This document shows positions 8,444 through 16,039 of a DNA stretch of 64,000 bases, one piece after another. The translations under genes were made by a program, and so were the position numbers. The first letter of the stretch is position 1. Each line of letters begins with the position of its first letter. A model generated the notes under the pieces. It did no database searches. It had not been told where the DNA came from and worked only from the letters and a program-made list of their open reading frames with translations. The DNA lies in contig JAEUTH010000008.1 of assembly GCA_016788165.1 (NCBI GenBank), positions 62,001-126,000 of the forward strand, written 5' to 3'. Origin of the DNA: Bacteroidia bacterium (GTDB taxonomy: Bacteria; Bacteroidota; Bacteroidia; AKYH767-A; OLB10).

Positions 8444-8844
8444 ATTAATGGTATTGAAGAATTGTTTCGGTAATATTCAATTTTTGACAGGAACATGGTT
8501 GCCATTCTATCGCCCTGCCATTTGGCACGGTTTGCTTTTTCTCCTTCAAATAGCATGTCAATAGTTTCGCTAAAAAGTTTAACCCATCTTTCGAAATGAG
8601 CGGCATTTACCGGAAGTTTTGCATGTGGCAAAAACGGACTACCAAAATAGGTATGCTCTTCAAGTAGTACTGTTTGCCAAAATCGGTACATTTTTTCCAA
8701 ATGTTGTGGCCATTTATCCTTTATTACATCATTAAATATGGTTGCAAGCACATCATCAGTTCTTACTTTATCGTAAAAGCTATTCACAAATATTTTTATG
8801 TCTTCCAGATTATTTATATCACTCTTTTGTGTTTTGATGTCCAT
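8440..8844 (-). CDS. Group III truncated hemoglobin
   Basis: The 134-residue protein matches group III truncated hemoglobins. FYDKVRTDDVLATIF has the B10 tyrosine (Y24), and W45, FGSPFLPHAKL and AAHFERWVKLF are present, with H83 as the proximal haem ligand. FEGEKANRAKWQGDRMATMF fits the G-H region. These small haem proteins bind O2 or NO; in NO-responsive operons they are thought to protect against nitrosative stress or aid respiration at low oxygen. The gene is second in the operon, 49 bp after the Rrf2 regulator, and shares an ATGA overlap with the membrane protein gene. Confidence 0.88.
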   Translation of the reverse strand: MDIKTQKSDINNLEDIKIFVNSFYDKVRTDDVLATIFNDVIKDKWPQHLEKMYRFWQTVLLEEHTYFGSPFLPHAKLPVNAAHFERWVKLFSETIDMLFEGEKANRAKWQGDRMATMFLSKIEYYRNNSSIPLI

Positions 8845-8893
8845 TTTAGATTGTGTTTTATTTTTGATAAGCTTATGTATTTATCTGAAAAAA

Positions 8894-9328
8894 TTAATGC
8901 TTTAAAAAGGTTAATCCCATTTCAAATCCTTGTGCCAACGATTTTATGGTAGTTGTTTCGAGCATGTTTTTTAAATCTTCGCGTATGGCTTTAAATTGAT
9001 AATGTACGGGACAAGGTTTTTTTTCATTGCACATACTTAAGCCCAGTCCGCAGCCGGTGTAAACCTTATTTCCATCAATTGCAGTTACTATGGCACTGAG
9101 CTTAATCTTATCCAGGTTTTTGGCTTCAATTGAAAAACCACCCGTAGGGCCTTTATCAGATTTAATAAGGCTGTTACGCACCAATTGTTGCAGTATTTTT
9201 GACGTGTATGCTTCGGGCGATTTAATGGCTTTGGCTACATCTTTTAAACTGGTTTTGCGGCCGTTTAGTGATTGCTCGGTTATAAAAATTGCGGAACGAA
9301 TTCCGTACTCACATGCTTTTGAAAACAT
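8894..9328 (-). CDS. Rrf2-family transcriptional regulator, NsrR/IscR-like
   Basis: The 144-residue protein begins MFSKACEYGIRSAIF, the winged-helix start typical of Rrf2 proteins. It contains SPEAYTSKILQQLVRNSLI as the recognition helix and GPTGGFSI as the wing. Three cysteines, C93, C100 and C106 (GCGLGLSMCNEKKPCPVH), lie where NsrR and IscR bind an Fe-S cluster. It heads an operon of hemoglobin, RIC and hemerythrin genes, which points to NO sensing (NsrR-like) rather than Fe-S biogenesis control. A palindrome about 47 bp upstream of the start is a good autoregulatory operator. The family is sure; the signal is inferred. Confidence 0.88.
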   Translation of the reverse strand: MFSKACEYGIRSAIFITEQSLNGRKTSLKDVAKAIKSPEAYTSKILQQLVRNSLIKSDKGPTGGFSIEAKNLDKIKLSAIVTAIDGNKVYTGCGLGLSMCNEKKPCPVHYQFKAIREDLKNMLETTTIKSLAQGFEMGLTFLKH

Positions 9329-9374
9329 CGCACCGTGTATTTAATGCGACAAAGATAGAAATAAATTTTAATAA

Positions 9375-9390
9375 TGGACAAAAAAGTCCA
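9375..9390. promoter_or_regulatory. Candidate Rrf2 operator
   Basis: TGGAC-AAAAAA-GTCCA is a perfect 5 bp inverted repeat with a 6-base A spacer, set in AT-rich flanks and 47 bp upstream of the rrf2 start codon. Symmetric sites of this size are usual for dimeric Rrf2 regulators. No second copy was noticed, so it may control only this operon. Confidence 0.55.
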
Positions 9391-9431
9391 CTATAATTTT
9401 ACATTTATATGGCTGCTAAAAAGTTAGGTGC

Positions 9432-10043
9432 TTATACAGTTTGTAATTGATGCTCAGGACAATCAACACGCAGGTCGTTAACTAACAATTGTTGATTGAG
9501 CAATTTACAAAAATGGGTTTGTTTTTTTGTGTTTTGATGATGGCTGCAGGTTAAGCACATCCGTTGCACCGTTATTACACCTGTTTGATTTAAGTGCTTA
9601 ATTATGTCTAATAAATTTAGCAACAAGCCGGTTTTATCGTTGGTGCTTAGTTTATCAATAGGATTGCGTATTTCAGTCGTAAACAAAGCCGTTCGGTTAG
9701 TTATGGTTTTACCTTTATTAGTAAGCTTAATAACATAACTCCGTATGTCGTTCTTTTCAACAACCTTCGAAATCAATTCCTTCTCTTCAAGTACTTTAAT
9801 TGCATCGCTTATGGTGGCCTTTGTCATATTAAACTCATTGGCCAGGTAACTCACTTTGCATTTTTCAGCATCATGATGTCGAATAAAAATTAATATCTGT
9901 ATTTGTATGGGACTAAGGCCTGATACTTTGCTTTCCTGCCAAAGCAATACCCTAAAAGCCTGTGCTATTCTTTCGAAAGCAGCTATTATTTTGCTTTCAA
10001 TATTTTGGTTTTGATAATCTAAATCAAAGTCTGATTTGTGCAT
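9432..10043 (-). CDS. MarR-family regulator with a four-cysteine C-terminal extension
   Basis: Residues 20-130 form a MarR winged helix: LSPIQIQILIFIRHH, then VSYLANEFNMTKATISDAIKV as helix-turn-helix, then a wing around EKNDIRSYVIKLT. After the dimerisation helix a tail of about 45 residues carries C163-x2-C166-x12-C179-x15-C195 (MCLTCSHH, THFCKLL, RVDCPEHQ). These cysteines could hold zinc or an Fe-S cluster and make the regulator redox or metal responsive. Its start shares one base with the stop of the DUF2024 gene (TAATG), so the pair is co-translated. Target genes are unknown; local autoregulation is likely. Confidence 0.85.
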   Translation of the reverse strand: MHKSDFDLDYQNQNIESKIIAAFERIAQAFRVLLWQESKVSGLSPIQIQILIFIRHHDAEKCKVSYLANEFNMTKATISDAIKVLEEKELISKVVEKNDIRSYVIKLTNKGKTITNRTALFTTEIRNPIDKLSTNDKTGLLLNLLDIIKHLNQTGVITVQRMCLTCSHHQNTKKQTHFCKLLNQQLLVNDLRVDCPEHQLQTV

Positions 10044-10381
10044 TACTTACAATTTTCCATCTCGTAAATATAATAACCTTTTTGTTTGATATCGGTTTCC
10101 CATGCTGGTTTTATGGTTTCGATATGACAAAACCTGCACTGCTTTGATGTAAGTGGTTGCCCTTCTTGTTTTTTTAATTTTAAATAGGCTTTACCATAAT
10201 TATAAATAACCAAGGTGTCTTTTATTTCTACAGGAGCAATAATATCAAAGTGCATTACTGAACCGTCTTTTTTGGTTACATAGGTATCCCAAACTGCTAC
10301 TTGCATTTTTTTATTGATTTTGATTTGCGCCTGTGTTGTTAGTATTAAAAACAAAGCACAAACTGTGTTTATTAATTTCAT
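10043..10381 (-). CDS. DUF2024 family protein with an N-terminal signal-like extension
   Basis: From residue 26 the protein is a recognisable DUF2024 member: MQVAVWDTYVTKKDGSVMHF, QEGQPLTSKQCRFCHIE and a closing YYIYEMENC. This family is normally cytoplasmic and starts at the equivalent of M26. Here the frame extends upstream to an ATG at 10381 through MKLINTVCALFLILTTQAQ, which looks like a signal peptide. I keep the longer start because the upstream segment is hydrophobic and well formed. The short start (about 10306) is the alternative. The family has no established function; the CRFCH cysteines could bind metal. The gene is coupled to the MarR gene. Confidence 0.75.
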   Translation of the reverse strand: MKLINTVCALFLILTTQAQIKINKKMQVAVWDTYVTKKDGSVMHFDIIAPVEIKDTLVIYNYGKAYLKLKKQEGQPLTSKQCRFCHIETIKPAWETDIKQKGYYIYEMENCK

Positions 10382-10408
10382 TGTTTAAAAATTGTGTGAA
10401 GTAATAAT

Positions 10409-10450
10409 TGCAAGCTCACAGTGTGGATTAAGCTACACTGTGAGCTTGCA
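10409..10450 (-). terminator. Perfect 16 bp hairpin between thioredoxin-like and DUF2024 genes
   Basis: TGCAAGCTCACAGTGT (10409-10424) pairs perfectly with 10435-10450 around a 10-base loop. It starts 4 bp after the stop of the thioredoxin-like gene on the minus strand and lies 28 bp before the DUF2024 start. The trailing T run is weak, so it could be a leaky terminator, an mRNA-stabilising stem or an attenuator separating expression of the two genes. Confidence 0.7.
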
Positions 10451-10453
10451 GTT

Positions 10454-10687
10454 TTAACCCTTTACATCGGCCATGGATGCACCAAAGTTTATGTGCAATA
10501 CATTGCCATTAGGTGTAACCAATGCAGGAACCGACTTAACGCCTGCTTTTTCGGCTTCGGCAATGCGGGTTTTGTCGGTACCAAAATGTACCACTTCTAC
10601 TTGTTCCGTTCCCAATAAGTTAATAATGTCATGCTCTGCGCTTACACATACAGGACAGCCTGCATGGTAGAAAACTGATTTTGCCAT
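10454..10687 (-). CDS. Small thioredoxin-like protein (CPVC motif)
   Basis: This 77-residue protein is a minimal thioredoxin fold. It has FYHAGCPVCVSAEHDII with the redox CxxC pair (C11, C14) at the start of helix 1 and a cis-proline segment VKSVPALVT at about 50-58. It is cytoplasmic, glutaredoxin sized, and probably reduces or senses disulfides. It lies upstream of the DUF2024 and MarR genes on the same strand, separated from them by a strong hairpin. The partner protein is unknown. Confidence 0.82.
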   Translation of the reverse strand: MAKSVFYHAGCPVCVSAEHDIINLLGTEQVEVVHFGTDKTRIAEAEKAGVKSVPALVTPNGNVLHINFGASMADVKG

Positions 10688-11059
10688 TTTTGTTTTGTTT
10701 AAAGTTATGCGGCATTATTGCCGGCACAATAATAGTAAGGAATCCTAACAAAACAAAATCTGTATCCATTTTTCAATAAATATTATAGTCATAATAGAAT
10801 TGTTTGTTTGATTGAGCGTATATCAAAAGCTTATCATACTACTAGCTCGAAATTGTTATGTATTAATAATGTTTGTTAATTTACCTGATTCCATAATGCA
10901 AAAATCACCTATGCTTTAATAGTTTGCAGCATAAGTAAATTGCATTCGGTTTCGAATATCTTTACTTAAAGTTTCATTTAATTTTTCTATTGCTGCAATT
11001 TTTGTAAAGCAAGTGATTAGTTGCGTAACGCGTGTTACATTTAAAATTGACGTTTAGAT
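10688..11059. other. Non-coding spacer
   Basis: These 372 AT-rich bases contain no open frame with recognisable codon pattern on either strand. The right half follows the VOC gene stop and the left half must hold the promoter of the thioredoxin-like gene. A short GC palindrome (around GCCGGC near 10719) is the only structure noticed. Confidence 0.5.
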
Positions 11060-11536
11060 TTATTTCAGTTCAGATAAAATTATTTTTTTCTGCGTAAATG
11101 TATTAATCAAAGCTTTTCGACTCACATCAATATCATTGCTGTGAATGAGTTCAAAGTATTCAACCGGTACCACTTGCCACCATAAGCCATATTTATCCTT
11201 GCACCAACCGCATGGCCCTTCTATACCTCCGTTAATAGTTAATGCTTGCCAATAATAATCTACTTCGGCTTGGTCTTTACAATTTATAACCAATGAAATG
11301 GCTTCGTTAAATTTAAATAGTGGGCCAGCAGCTAATATGCTAAACTCCATGCCTGCTATTTGCATAACAGCAGTTTCGAAACTGGAGGCATTGTCATGTC
11401 CATCTTGTGCCGGCATATTGTCAAATAAGCGATAGTCAATTAGTTTCCCATCTTTGAATATGGACAAGTAGTAATCAACTACAGCTTTCGCATCTTTTTC
11501 AACCCATAGGCATGGCGTTATTTTTTGTGTGATCAT
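11060..11536 (-). CDS. PhnB-like VOC family protein
   Basis: The 158-residue protein matches the PhnB/3-demethylubiquinone methyltransferase-like branch of the VOC superfamily. It has ITPCLWVEKDAKAVVDYYLS at the start, FSILAAGPLFKFNEAISLVI in the middle, and GPCGWCKDKYGLWWQVVP near the end, where the family has its conserved GxCGWxxDxxGxxWQ stretch. Members bind small ligands or metal and often have unknown substrates. The gene overlaps the upstream AHSA1 gene by ATGA and so is coupled to it. The cluster ArsR-AHSA1-VOC is a common arrangement in which the regulator controls the other two. Confidence 0.87.
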   Translation of the reverse strand: MITQKITPCLWVEKDAKAVVDYYLSIFKDGKLIDYRLFDNMPAQDGHDNASSFETAVMQIAGMEFSILAAGPLFKFNEAISLVINCKDQAEVDYYWQALTINGGIEGPCGWCKDKYGLWWQVVPVEYFELIHSNDIDVSRKALINTFTQKKIILSELK

Positions 11537-12042
11537 CGGGTTTCGTTTTTAAGTGAAAGTAATAATTCATCCAGCTTTTCAAGTGTAGCTTTCATCCCTT
11601 CTTGCATGCCCATGTTTATTATGGTTTCGAGGTCTTGTAATGAATTGTAGTAAACTATGGTTTCAACTATTGTTAGTGCATTAAAGTCTTTAAAAGTTAC
11701 TTCCCATTTGGCTTGTGGTAATTCAGTATTAATCTCGCCTGCTTCATTACTAAAGGCATCTTCGGTTTGGTAGGTGTCAATGGGCTTTATATTATTATAA
11801 GTAGTATATCCCCAATAGTGGTTGCCGTCAGGGTCAATCATAGCATAATGCCAATGGCCACCGTTACTAAAGTCCATAGATTTTGTTTTGGTTGTAAAGG
11901 GTTTTGGAGCAAACCATTGGTCTAAATATTCTTGTTTAGTATAACAATCCCAAACCATTTGACGAGGCGCATCAAATTCTCTTTTTATAACTAATGTGTT
12001 GTTTGCTTTATCAGCAACGAAATCAAATAATGGCTTATTCAT
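11533..12042 (-). CDS. AHSA1/SRPBCC domain protein
   Basis: The 169-residue product is a START-like SRPBCC protein of the AHSA1 (CalC-like) type. It starts with LVIKREFDAPRQMVWDCYTK and WFAPKPFTTKTKSMDFSNGG, then has a central YTTYNNIKPIDTY strand, and closes with a long helix MGMQEGMKATLEKLDELLLS that covers the ligand cavity. The ligand is unknown. It is full length and intact, unlike the adjacent copy at 12055-12265. Its stop overlaps the start of the VOC gene, and the ArsR-type regulator two positions upstream probably controls it. Confidence 0.87.
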   Translation of the reverse strand: MNKPLFDFVADKANNTLVIKREFDAPRQMVWDCYTKQEYLDQWFAPKPFTTKTKSMDFSNGGHWHYAMIDPDGNHYWGYTTYNNIKPIDTYQTEDAFSNEAGEINTELPQAKWEVTFKDFNALTIVETIVYYNSLQDLETIINMGMQEGMKATLEKLDELLLSLKNETR

Positions 12043-12054
12043 GATATTTATTTT

Positions 12055-12265
12055 TTAAAATTTTGAAAATAAGTTTTGCAATTGTAAAAGTGTAGTGGTA
12101 AAGCCTTGCTCCATACCATATTTTAATGATTCATTCATCCGTTCAAGCGATTCGTTATAAATAGTGATAGTTACTTTGGTTAATATGAATGGGATTGGTG
12201 TAACACACCCAAACATTTTGAGCAACTGCGTTTATGGTTGCGGTTATAAAAATTTGTGGACTCAT
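12055..12265 (-). pseudogene. AHSA1/SRPBCC gene remnant with an internal deletion
   Basis: The minus strand from the ATG at 12265 reads [20 protein letters not shown] and on to CYTNPIHIN, a good AHSA1 N-terminus, and then stops. Overlapping in a different frame, the sequence continues VTITIYNESLERMNESLKYG and MEQGFTTTLLQLQNLFSKF up to a TAA at 12055. That is a good AHSA1 C-terminal strand and helix. The middle of the domain, roughly 80-100 residues, is missing and the junction shifts the frame. The ATG overlaps the ArsR stop as ATGA, the normal coupling for this gene pair, so this was the original partner of the regulator. An assembly error is the alternative explanation. Confidence 0.75.
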
Positions 12266-12582
12266 TTTTTCTGTTTTTTAATTTTGATTAATAATTGGTC
12301 GAGCTGATTGAAACGGCTTTCCCAAATTTTTCGGTATTGCTCTAACCACTTATCTATTTCTTTCATCTTTTCTATTTCAAGCGAATAATAAATTTCGCGA
12401 CCCTGAAATTCTTGTTTTACCAACTCACATTCGGTAAGTATGCGCAGGTGTTTCGATACTGCCTGTCGGGTAGTATTAAAATTTTCGGCTATTGCATTTG
12501 GTGTCATTGCCTGCATGGCAATTAATGCAATTATGGCGCGTCTGGTTGGATCGGCAATTGCCTGAAATATGTCTCTCCGCAT
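12262..12582 (-). CDS. ArsR-family winged-helix regulator
   Basis: The 106-residue protein is an ArsR-type repressor of the subfamily linked to SRPBCC genes. It begins [20 protein letters not shown] and has [20 protein letters not shown] as the DNA-binding helix-turn-helix. The wing region [15 protein letters not shown] is followed by a C-terminal helix rich in W and R. No metal-binding cysteine motif is seen, so it may respond to another cue. It is the first gene of the ArsR-AHSA1-VOC cluster, and its stop overlaps the start of the broken AHSA1 copy. Confidence 0.9.
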   Translation of the reverse strand: MRRDIFQAIADPTRRAIIALIAMQAMTPNAIAENFNTTRQAVSKHLRILTECELVKQEFQGREIYYSLEIEKMKEIDKWLEQYRKIWESRFNQLDQLLIKIKKQKK

Positions 12583-12717
12583 AAAAAAATATTACTGATG
12601 AAACTAATTGGTTGCAAATATAAATGCAACTATTTGGTTTCGCAAGTGTTTTGAAAAATATTTTTTTTTGACTAAATTTAAATGGCTACCAAAGCAAGAT
12701 GCTAACTTATGCGTTAT

Positions 12718-13149
12718 TCAGGCATTTAATCTGTCATCATATTTTATGGTCTCACCAAACTCTGAAAATCTTTTTAAAATTCTCAGATACATTGCCCAGC
12801 AATAGTTTGATGTTTTATAATGTGCATTGTTTTCTTTCCAGCCTGTATGATAAAAATCTACTTGTGTAAATTGATTGTTGGCATTAAGCAAAAAACCAAC
12901 TTTACTATCTAACCAATCGGCATCGGCTTTTATAATGGTGAGTTCAAATGCACAATTAATTTCATGTTTTGTAACCATGCCTTGCCATTGATATTGGTTG
13001 CCAAAGTGTAGTTGATAAATTTCGCCAGTAAATGGTTTGCCTTCACAATTTTTTGTCCACCAATTATTTAAACCTACCGGAGTTGAAATGTTTTTATATA
13101 CGGTTTCAATACCGGCATTTATTGGAAATAGGTGAAAGATATCGGCCAT
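12718..13149 (-). CDS. SRPBCC-domain protein
   Basis: This 143-residue single-domain protein has a START-like pattern: FPINAGIETVYKNISTPVGLNNWW at the N-terminus, strands around LHFGNQYQWQGMV and FELTIIKADADW, and a C-terminal helix YCWAMYLRILKRFSEFGE. The N-terminal VYKNIST..GLNNWWT corresponds to the V-x-x-x-L-T-xx-GL-x-xWW signature of the family. It stands alone, 135 bp upstream of the ArsR gene, and may belong to the same stress or ligand-binding group. The ligand is not known. Confidence 0.75.
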   Translation of the reverse strand: MADIFHLFPINAGIETVYKNISTPVGLNNWWTKNCEGKPFTGEIYQLHFGNQYQWQGMVTKHEINCAFELTIIKADADWLDSKVGFLLNANNQFTQVDFYHTGWKENNAHYKTSNYCWAMYLRILKRFSEFGETIKYDDRLNA

Positions 13150-13468
13150 TGCTTTAGTAAAGTTTGGTAATACTAAGTTAAAAAATATCAGCCAAAATTA
13201 ATTTGAGCGGTTAGCAATAATAAATTGCACTACAATACTTTTATTAGTTATGCTAATTAAACTATAGTTTATTTTAAAAGATGGAAGCAGCATTGATACA
13301 TGCGGCCTTTGAATTAACCAAAACTAATTTAAAAATGTATTTGAAGCAGATTTAATAAAGGTGGATACTAGATGTAAGCTTCAAATGTTTTTTGGCTGTA
13401 TATAAAACGGCAAAATGGAAACAAGCTATTACGTTTACAATGCATTATATTTTAATATCCTTTAGAAA
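13150..13468. other. Non-coding spacer before the SRPBCC gene and after the cbb3 cluster
   Basis: These 319 AT-rich bases have no supported gene. A 24-codon plus-strand frame at 13281-13355 (MEAALIHAAFELTKTNLKMY..) is the only coding-like stretch. It is too short to call and has no visible ribosome binding site. Confidence 0.5.
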
Positions 13469-14182
13469 TTACTTTCTTGTTTCAGATGTGTTAATACTTG
13501 CATGTTTATCGGTACTACAACAACTTTTCGAATTTGTTATATCGCCACGGTAAATTAAAAGCAGTGCAAGTGCAATGGCAATTATTGGCGATGCTTTACG
13601 TATGTATTTTTGAAAGCCATTACCTATATAATGACCGGCAATTGAAACTGCAAACATAGCCGGAAAGGTTCCGAAACCGAACAATCCCATGTACAACATA
13701 CCACCTAAATAGCTACCGGTTGCAAGTGCACCTGCAAGCGATAGATAAACAAGTCCACATGGTAATAAACCATTTAACAAGCCTATTGCAAAGAGCGAAA
13801 GTGAAGAGCCATTACCGAATAATTTTTTAAAGTATTGCTTTAATCCCGCGGTTAACTTTACAATACCGGAACTTAAAAAGGGTATGTGCTTTCCGCCTGA
13901 AGTAAAAAAAACAGATATTAAAATTACTACACCGGTAAGAATGCTTAGCTCGCGTTGAAAGCCTTTTATTGAAATTGAAAAACCGATAAATCCTAAAATC
14001 AACCCAAGCAAAATATAAGTTACAATGCGGCCAAGGTTATAAAATACGCGGCCTGGAATCATGGCCGTTTTCGAATCCTTTTTGCCCGGTAATACCAAAG
14101 CAATAGGGCCACACATGGCAACACAGTGGAAACTACCTAAAAAGCCAATAGTAAGTGCTGATATATATAAGGCAATGTCCAT
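13469..14182 (-). CDS. TauE/SafE-like membrane protein of the cbb3 cluster
   Basis: The 237-residue polytopic protein has six to seven helices. The N-terminal ALTIGFLGSFHCVAMCGPIA and a later LLNGLLPCGLVYLSLAGALA both contain a Cys-Gly/Pro-Cys-type motif (CVAMCGP and LLPCG). These features mark the subgroup of the sulfite-exporter TauE/SafE family (CcoH-like or DsbD-related) encoded with cbb3 oxidases, where copper delivery or maturation has been proposed. A tail with SKSCCSTDKHASINTSETRK could bind metal. It is the last gene of the operon, 2 bp after the FixH-like gene. Confidence 0.85.
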   Translation of the reverse strand: MDIALYISALTIGFLGSFHCVAMCGPIALVLPGKKDSKTAMIPGRVFYNLGRIVTYILLGLILGFIGFSISIKGFQRELSILTGVVILISVFFTSGGKHIPFLSSGIVKLTAGLKQYFKKLFGNGSSLSLFAIGLLNGLLPCGLVYLSLAGALATGSYLGGMLYMGLFGFGTFPAMFAVSIAGHYIGNGFQKYIRKASPIIAIALALLLIYRGDITNSKSCCSTDKHASINTSETRK

Positions 14183-14184
14183 CT

Positions 14185-14622
14185 TTATTCGATAAAAATT
14201 CTTTTTTCTTTATAGCATGTCTTGCCAGCAGCAATCCATGTTGCATTAATGTTCCAATAACCGTGTGCAAGTTGTTTTAACGGAATTGATACAGTGCCGG
14301 TAGAATCAATAGAAAAATTTAAATTAAAATCAGCGGTTGCATTATCGGGTTTGTAAAAAGCAAGGGTGCCATTTAAATTCGTTAAGTTTGAGTCCGTTGT
14401 TAATACGATTGAATGATTTTCGGGCAAATAGTTAATCAATAGTTTTTCAAGTTGCCCATTTTTTTGTGCAGAAATTATTTCCTGATAGCCTACTGCTTTT
14501 TCATAATAATGTTCGTCAACCAAATCATAAGTTTGTTGCGATGCTTTTACAGCAAACCATATCATACTTGCGGCAAACACAATATAGGCGAGCGCAACGC
14601 CATGACCCCAGTTAAATTTCAT
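14185..14622 (-). CDS. FixH-like cbb3 assembly protein
   Basis: The 145-residue protein has one N-terminal membrane helix (WGHGVALAYIVFAASMIWFA) and a periplasmic beta-rich domain. The motif DLVDEHYYEKAVGYQEII at about 33-50 is typical of FixH, as is the end HGYWNINATWIAAGKTCYKE. FixH proteins support maturation of cbb3-type cytochrome oxidase. It sits between ccoG (6 bp upstream) and the TauE/SafE-like gene (2 bp downstream). The family fit and its place in the operon agree. Confidence 0.87.
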   Translation of the reverse strand: MKFNWGHGVALAYIVFAASMIWFAVKASQQTYDLVDEHYYEKAVGYQEIISAQKNGQLEKLLINYLPENHSIVLTTDSNLTNLNGTLAFYKPDNATADFNLNFSIDSTGTVSIPLKQLAHGYWNINATWIAAGKTCYKEKRIFIE

Positions 14623-14628
14623 ATTACA

Positions 14629-16026
14629 TTAATTATTAGGTCCGAGAAAATTGGTTTCTGTTTTATCAATTCTTTTTCCATTGCTATACACTTCAAATTT
14701 TACTTTGGTTTTAGTCTTTATTATTTCCGATTTTGGAATAATTAAAAAGAAAACACTTTGTGATATAGACTGTTGCTTCAGTTTTGTAATACCATTACCA
14801 ACCCATTTTATTTCGCCCTTGGGTTCAACAACTTTAAGTTCGATAGGCATATCGTCAAAAGTTTTATTTACCATTTCAATGTTGTAAAGATTACTAACAT
14901 GCAGGCTGTCGGTTTTTTGGTATAGTAAGCCGGGTGTACGCAGCACGGTGGTTTCAATATCGGTTCGTATTAATAAAAACACACTCAAAGCAGCAAGCAG
15001 TACAAAAAGTACGGCACTATAACCAATAATGCGTGGGGTTATTTTAAACTTAATGCCTTGTTTAATGGAATTTTCGCTGGTATAACGAATTAAGCCATGT
15101 GGCTTTTTTATTTTATCCATTATATCATCGCAGGCATCAATACAGGCCGTACAATTAATACATTCTAACTGTGTGCCATTTCGTATATCAATGCCGGTAG
15201 GGCATACCTGTACACATTGGTGGCAATCAATGCAATCGCCCAATTTATTTTCAACGCTCTTAGTTAGTTTGCCACGCGGTTCGCCACGTTTATAATCGTA
15301 ACCAACTACAACTGAATTGGGGTCGAGCAGCACACCTTGCAAACGACCATAAGGACAAACCACAATGCACACCTGTTCGCGGAAACGTGCATAAACGCCA
15401 TAAAAAATGCCGGTAAAAACCAGTATGGAAATAAAGCCGGCTTTATGTTGTGATAAATCATCGGTTACAATTTTTAACCAATCATCTACTCCGATTATAT
15501 ATTGAAGAAAGGTGTTGCTAATAACAAATGATATGAAAAAGAAAATGAGGTGTTTGCTAATTTTTCGTGTTGCTTTATAGGTGTCCCACGGTCTTTTATC
15601 AAGAGCTTTTTGCTGCATCATATCACCTTCAATCCAATATTCGATTTTACGAAACACCATTTCCATAAACACTGTTTGCGGGCATGCCCAGCCGCACCAA
15701 AGCCTGCCAAACAATGCAGTAAACAGAGCGATAAAAACAACAAAGGTGAGCATGGCCAAAACAAACAGAAAAAAGTCCTGCGGAAAAAATGCAATGCCCA
15801 GCAATACAAATTTGCGTTCGATAACATTGAACAGCATAAATGGATGCCCGTTAATTTGAATCCAAGGCAATGCAAAGAAAATAATGAGGAAACCATAGCT
15901 AACCCAAGTGCGTGCATTGTAAAGCTTACCCTTTGGTTTTTTAGGATACAGCCAGGCACGTTTTCCTTCGGCAGTTATGGTCGAAATACTGTCGCGAAAC
16001 GATTCGTCATTATTTATTGCATCCAA
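14629..16026 (-). CDS. ccoG: Cytochrome c oxidase accessory protein CcoG (FixG/RdxA)
   Basis: This 465-residue membrane protein carries the CcoG layout. It has several N-terminal helices with FGRLWCGWACPQTVFMEMVF and CIVVCPYGRLQGVLLDP. Next comes a ferredoxin-like domain with two cluster motifs, CIDCHQCVQVCPTGID and CINCTACIDACDDIM. An extracytoplasmic Ig-like C-terminal domain (about 375-465) ends the protein. CcoG is a Cu(II) reductase for copper delivery in cbb3 oxidase assembly. It follows ccoP by 13 bp and precedes the FixH-like gene. Confidence 0.95.
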   Translation of the reverse strand: MDAINNDESFRDSISTITAEGKRAWLYPKKPKGKLYNARTWVSYGFLIIFFALPWIQINGHPFMLFNVIERKFVLLGIAFFPQDFFLFVLAMLTFVVFIALFTALFGRLWCGWACPQTVFMEMVFRKIEYWIEGDMMQQKALDKRPWDTYKATRKISKHLIFFFISFVISNTFLQYIIGVDDWLKIVTDDLSQHKAGFISILVFTGIFYGVYARFREQVCIVVCPYGRLQGVLLDPNSVVVGYDYKRGEPRGKLTKSVENKLGDCIDCHQCVQVCPTGIDIRNGTQLECINCTACIDACDDIMDKIKKPHGLIRYTSENSIKQGIKFKITPRIIGYSAVLFVLLAALSVFLLIRTDIETTVLRTPGLLYQKTDSLHVSNLYNIEMVNKTFDDMPIELKVVEPKGEIKWVGNGITKLKQQSISQSVFFLIIPKSEIIKTKTKVKFEVYSNGKRIDKTETNFLGPNN

Positions 16027-16039
16027 AATGTTCAGGTTT

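Noticed and set aside
13281-13355. 24-codon plus-strand frame starting MEAALIHAAF
   Set aside because: It is too short, has no ribosome binding site and no match I know.
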